64,000 bases of DNA from an uncultured Lachnospiraceae bacterium (GTDB lineage: Bacteria > Bacillota > Clostridia > Lachnospirales > Lachnospiraceae), in NCBI GenBank assembly GCA_900317825.1, contig ONIH01000005.1:19883-83882 (forward strand), written 5' to 3'. Shown here one piece after another: positions 62,711 through 64,000 of the stretch (position 1 is its first letter; every line of letters starts with the position of its first letter). Made by a program: the position numbers and the translations under genes. Under the pieces are notes generated by a model. That model saw nothing but the letters and a program-made list of their open reading frames with translations, was not told where the DNA came from and did no database searches.

Positions 62711-62739
62711 AAGTTTTGCGGTTTGTAATCGCAAAACTT
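62711..62739. promoter_or_regulatory. 10 bp perfect inverted repeat before the AAA/DUF4143 promoter
   Basis: AAGTTTTGCG (62711-62720) and CGCAAAACTT (62730-62739) are separated by 9 bp and end one base before the -35 box. It is not followed by a T run, so an operator is more likely than a terminator. Confidence 0.6.
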
Positions 62740-62740
62740 A

Positions 62741-62769
62741 TTGGCTTTTGATGAGAATTGCGGTATACT
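62741..62769 (+). promoter_or_regulatory. Promoter of the AAA/DUF4143 gene
   Basis: TTGGCT (62741-62746), 17 bp, TATACT (62764-62769) on the plus strand. The leader is short, about 17 nt, and contains GGAGG at the right distance from the ATG. Confidence 0.6.
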
Positions 62770-62792
62770 ATCTACAAACGGAGGTGGTCACG

Positions 62793-64000
62793 ATGATTTA
62801 CAGACCTTTGTATGTAGAGAAGATTATGGCTTATGTGGATACGCCATTTGTAAAAATCCTCACAGGAGTGCGCCGCTGCGGAAAGTCAACGATCCTGAAA
62901 ATGATTATGGAGAGATTGAAAACACAGCGGAATATTCCGGATGAGTGCATTGTCAGCTGCCGCTATGACTCGATGGAATATGAGGATATGACAGCAAAAC
63001 AGATGTACGCGCAGCTTAAGGAGCGTCTTTCGCCCGATGGAAAAACCTATCTGTTTCTCGATGAGGTGCAAGAGATCAAGGGCTGGGAAAAGGTCGTCAA
63101 TTCACTGGCGTCGGACTTTGATGTTGACCTGTATGTGACAGGCTCCAACTCCAGTATGATGTCCTCTGAGATCTCGACCTATCTGACGGGACGGTATGTG
63201 TCTTTTAGAATCTTCACCTTGTCCTTTGGCGAGTACCTGATGTTCAAAAGCCAATATGCCGATGTTGGAGAGCCGAAGGCAGAGCTTGCCAACTATGTAC
63301 GCTTGGGTGGTTTCCCGGCAACACATTTGCAGGAGTTCTCTCAGGACGAGGTCTACACCATCGTGCGGGATATTTACAACTCCACGATCTTCTCGGATAT
63401 TGTCAAGCGCAATCAGGTGAAAAAGATTGACCAGTTGGAGCGGGTGGTCAAGTACACCTTCAACAATGTGGGCAATACCTTCTCGGCAAAGTCCATTTCG
63501 GATTATCTGAAAGCGGAGCACCGTGCGCTGGACAACGAAACGGTTTACAGTTATTTGGAAAAGCTGGAAAAGGCATATCTTCTTCACCGATGCTCCCGCT
63601 TTGATCTGCATGGTAAGGAAATCCTTAAAACGCAAGAGAAGTTCTATCTTGCCGATACCGCCCTACGGTACAGCGTTCTTGGCTATAACGCTGACAGCGT
63701 GGCATCCAGCCTTGAGAATGTCGTGTACCTGGAGCTTTGCCGCAGAGGCTATACCGTCAATGTCGGCAAGTCTGGCAGTGGCGAAATCGATTTTGTTGCA
63801 GTACGGCAAAATGAAAAGCTCTATGTGCAGGTCACACAGGAGCTTCGTTCTCCGAAAACGGAAAAACGGGAGTATGAGCGTTTGCTTGAGATCCACGATA
63901 ACTACCCCAAATATGTTCTCACAACGGATGAGTTCTCAGGCGGAAACTATGAGGGCATCAAGACGATGCACATAGCGGACTTCCTGTTAAGCTCTGAATA
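62793..64000 (+). CDS. AAA_14/DUF4143-type ATP-binding protein (truncated only at the last codon)
   Basis: The ATG at 62793 has GGAGG eight bases upstream. The frame stays open to the window edge, where the last two bases (TA) probably begin the stop codon, so about 402 residues are essentially complete. Walker A is GVRRCGKST near residue 25, Walker B YLFLDEVQEI near 90, and sensor-like VTGSNSSMMSSEISTYLTGR follows, as in the AAA_14 group. The C-terminal half is the DUF4143 region (NYVRLGGFPA, YLEKLEKAYLLHRCSR) and ends in a nuclease-like core GEIDFVAVRQNEKLYVQVTQ. Such ATPases are widespread, often laterally moved, and of unsettled function. Codon use looks different from the neighbours. Confidence 0.9.
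   Translation, partial: MIYRPLYVEKIMAYVDTPFVKILTGVRRCGKSTILKMIMERLKTQRNIPDECIVSCRYDSMEYEDMTAKQMYAQLKERLSPDGKTYLFLDEVQEIKGWEKVVNSLASDFDVDLYVTGSNSSMMSSEISTYLTGRYVSFRIFTLSFGEYLMFKSQYADVGEPKAELANYVRLGGFPATHLQEFSQDEVYTIVRDIYNSTIFSDIVKRNQVKKIDQLERVVKYTFNNVGNTFSAKSISDYLKAEHRALDNETVYSYLEKLEKAYLLHRCSRFDLHGKEILKTQEKFYLADTALRYSVLGYNADSVASSLENVVYLELCRRGYTVNVGKSGSGEIDFVAVRQNEKLYVQVTQELRSPKTEKREYERLLEIHDNYPKYVLTTDEFSGGNYEGIKTMHIADFLLSSE

Noticed and set aside
63102-63975. Minus- and plus-strand frames overlapping the AAA/DUF4143 gene
   Set aside because: The continuous frame from 62793 with its ribosome binding site and Walker motifs explains this region; the others are shadows.
1-64000. Prophage, integrative element, CRISPR array or IS element in the window
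   Set aside because: No integrase, transposase, phage structural gene, direct-repeat spacer array or tRNA attachment site was recognised.

Overview
The window looks like a chromosomal segment of a Gram-positive anaerobe of the class Clostridia, most likely family Lachnospiraceae. The support is the gene content: a SUF operon of the sufC-sufB-sufD-sufS-sufU type, RNase Y, AddAB instead of RecBCD, the anaerobic (CbiD/CbiG) cobalamin route, DegV and DUF6465-type proteins, and the MBOAT/DHHW/DUF4358 surface-acylation genes. I cannot name a genus. Nearly all genes lie on the minus strand. The exceptions are a secreted SGNH hydrolase (37994), an orphan ABC ATPase (57861) and an AAA/DUF4143 ATPase running off the right edge (62793). 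No rRNA, tRNA, CRISPR array or insertion sequence was recognised.

Layout from left to right. 1-10.1 kb is a tightly packed housekeeping run transcribed leftward: degV, folC, mscS-type channel, M16C peptidase, era, recO, a small membrane-anchored protein, glyS and a partial membrane protein. 10.2-12.8 kb holds a cold-shock gene with a long leader, and htpG with a consensus promoter and a CIRCE-like inverted repeat. 12.8-16.3 kb is a MacA/MacB-like tripartite transporter with a very serine-rich adaptor. 16.5-25.7 kb holds a histone-H1-like DUF6465 gene and the addB-addA operon, which ends with an acidic 85-residue protein and a PrsA/SurA-like lipoprotein. 25.7-31.1 kb is an ABC exporter plus two-component system split by a 0.43 kb block of tandem and inverted repeats. 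31.1-36.3 kb is the SUF operon, carrying an extra 48-codon ORF between sufB and sufD. 36.4-47.8 kb holds rny and a cell-surface region: SGNH hydrolase, DHHW protein, MBOAT acyltransferase, DUF4358 lipoprotein, two transglutaminase-fold proteins and a chemoreceptor. 47.8-57.8 kb is a ten-gene cobalamin operon headed by an alpha/beta hydrolase. 57.9-62.5 kb has the orphan ABC ATPase and the tig-clpP-clpX-engB protein-quality-control operon. 62.8-64.0 kb is the AAA/DUF4143 gene.

How it fits together. The cob operon covers the middle and late corrin-ring steps (CbiF, G, D, J-E fusion, C, A) and the aminopropanol arm (CobD, CbiB, CobC). It lacks CbiK/X, CbiL, CbiH and CbiT, and there is no room for a cobalamin riboswitch before its first gene. 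The acyl-transfer genes probably decorate an extracellular polymer, with the divergent SGNH enzyme as a possible partner. Sigma-A-type promoters with 16-18 bp spacing can be read in front of most operons. Three genes have a -10 box only 7-9 bp before their start codon and no Shine-Dalgarno sequence, so they are candidates for leaderless mRNAs. All functional calls come from reading the sequence; no database search was run.
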